Origin: Amanita rubescens
Taxonomy: Eukaryota > Basidiomycota > Agaricomycetes > Agaricales > Amanitaceae
Assembly: GCA_015039365.1 (NCBI GenBank)
Contig: WION01000004.1
Coordinates: 1,116,001-1,180,000, forward strand
DNA: 64,000 nucleotides
Reading direction: 5' to 3'
Shown here: positions 63,824 to 64,000 of the stretch, in pieces
Position numbering within the stretch: the first letter of the stretch is position 1
How the letters are laid out: every line of letters begins with the position of its first letter
Program-made: the position numbers and the translations under genes
The notes under the pieces: generated by a model
The model's input: only the letters and a program-made list of their open reading frames with translations
The model's database searches: none
What the model was told of the DNA's origin: nothing

Positions 63824-64000
63824 ATGGTCATGGGCAGGTCTTCTGTAAAATCAGTCGCGCGTGTCTATCAAGACGTCAACGCTCGTCTAGGCTCCTCGTG
63901 GCACGAATATGGTTTGCTCTCTACGTCGTTATATTGCCGGCACATTAGTAACCTCATCTTCAAGACAACCTACAGGTTCAGTGGGGATCCCAAGATCATT
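63824..64000 (+). CDS. Casein kinase II alpha subunit, first exons only
   Basis: Exon 1 (63824-63911) codes MVMGRSSVKSVARVYQDVN then ARLGSSWHEY. Exon 2 starts at 63965 and joins as DNLQVQWGSQDH before the window ends. The pattern R-VY-DVN ... Y(D)NL-VQWG-QD-Y is diagnostic for CK2 alpha. The intron 63912-63964 uses acceptor TTCAAG. The kinase core lies beyond the right edge. Confidence 0.85.
   Translation, partial: MVMGRSSVKSVARVYQDVNARLGSSWHEYGLLSTSLYCRHISNLIFKTTYRFSGDPKII

Overview
The window is nuclear DNA of a filamentous basidiomycete, most likely an agaricomycete. Its genes are packed tightly, with many short GT-AG introns (about 45-65 nt), CT-rich promoters and proteins of fungal type (UGO1, tricalbin, chitin deacetylase, Rieske protein, a Cys3/Met4-like bZIP, MDJ1). 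I see no transposon, CRISPR array, viral segment or obvious horizontally acquired cluster. Genes sit on both strands, often head to head, and the content is mostly housekeeping.

Layout: 1-5.0 kb tricalbin-like ER contact-site protein (minus, runs off the left edge). 5.3-8.7 kb UGO1, two tRNA-Gln genes and a membrane-anchored Nudix protein. 8.9-11.2 kb NPL4 (minus). 11.8-12.8 kb bZIP factor. 13.8-17.2 kb two tandem glycerophosphodiester phosphodiesterase genes. 17.2-19.2 kb Rieske protein and a TMEM205-like membrane protein. 19.3-23.0 kb U2 A' (minus) head to head with Sac1. 23.2-26.0 kb NAP/SET-type chaperone and chitin deacetylase. 26.9-32.8 kb SRPK-type kinase (minus) and a FRAY/OSR1-type kinase (plus). 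33.1-33.5 kb inverted pair of tRNA-Lys genes. 33.6-37.9 kb MCM5 (minus) head to head with a PARG-like protein. 37.9-42.4 kb CSN6, C2H2 factor and MED6. 42.6-45 kb AP-3 sigma (minus) and an unknown gene. 45.2-50.0 kb ECD/SGT1-like protein (minus), V-ATPase subunit F (plus) and TIM21 (minus). 50.2-55.3 kb histone H3 (minus) and a TTP/CTH-type CCCH protein with a long leader. 55.6-63.2 kb choline/ethanolamine kinase, MFS transporter and MDJ1 (all minus). 63.8 kb to the right edge: first exons of a casein kinase II alpha gene (plus).

The genes do not form a single pathway or a biosynthetic cluster. Mitochondrial (UGO1, Rieske, TIM21, MDJ1), chromatin/replication (MCM5, PARG, H3, NAP), membrane-lipid (tricalbin, Sac1, GDPD, choline kinase) and protein-turnover (NPL4, CSN6) functions are interspersed. 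No clearly new system stands out.

The observations most worth checking are these. Several conserved reading frames are each interrupted by what looks like one extra base, most sharply at the NPL4 zinc finger, where the shift falls at a UGA. Two local pairs of isoacceptor tRNA genes (Gln and Lys) differ in the anticodon only at position 34. Three head-to-head pairs have start codons only 18 or 65 bp apart. The histone H3 tail carries two extra residues. A 21-nt microexon lies inside the tandem CCCH zinc fingers. Exon boundaries were worked out by eye from splice signals and reading frame, so they are models and not verified transcripts.
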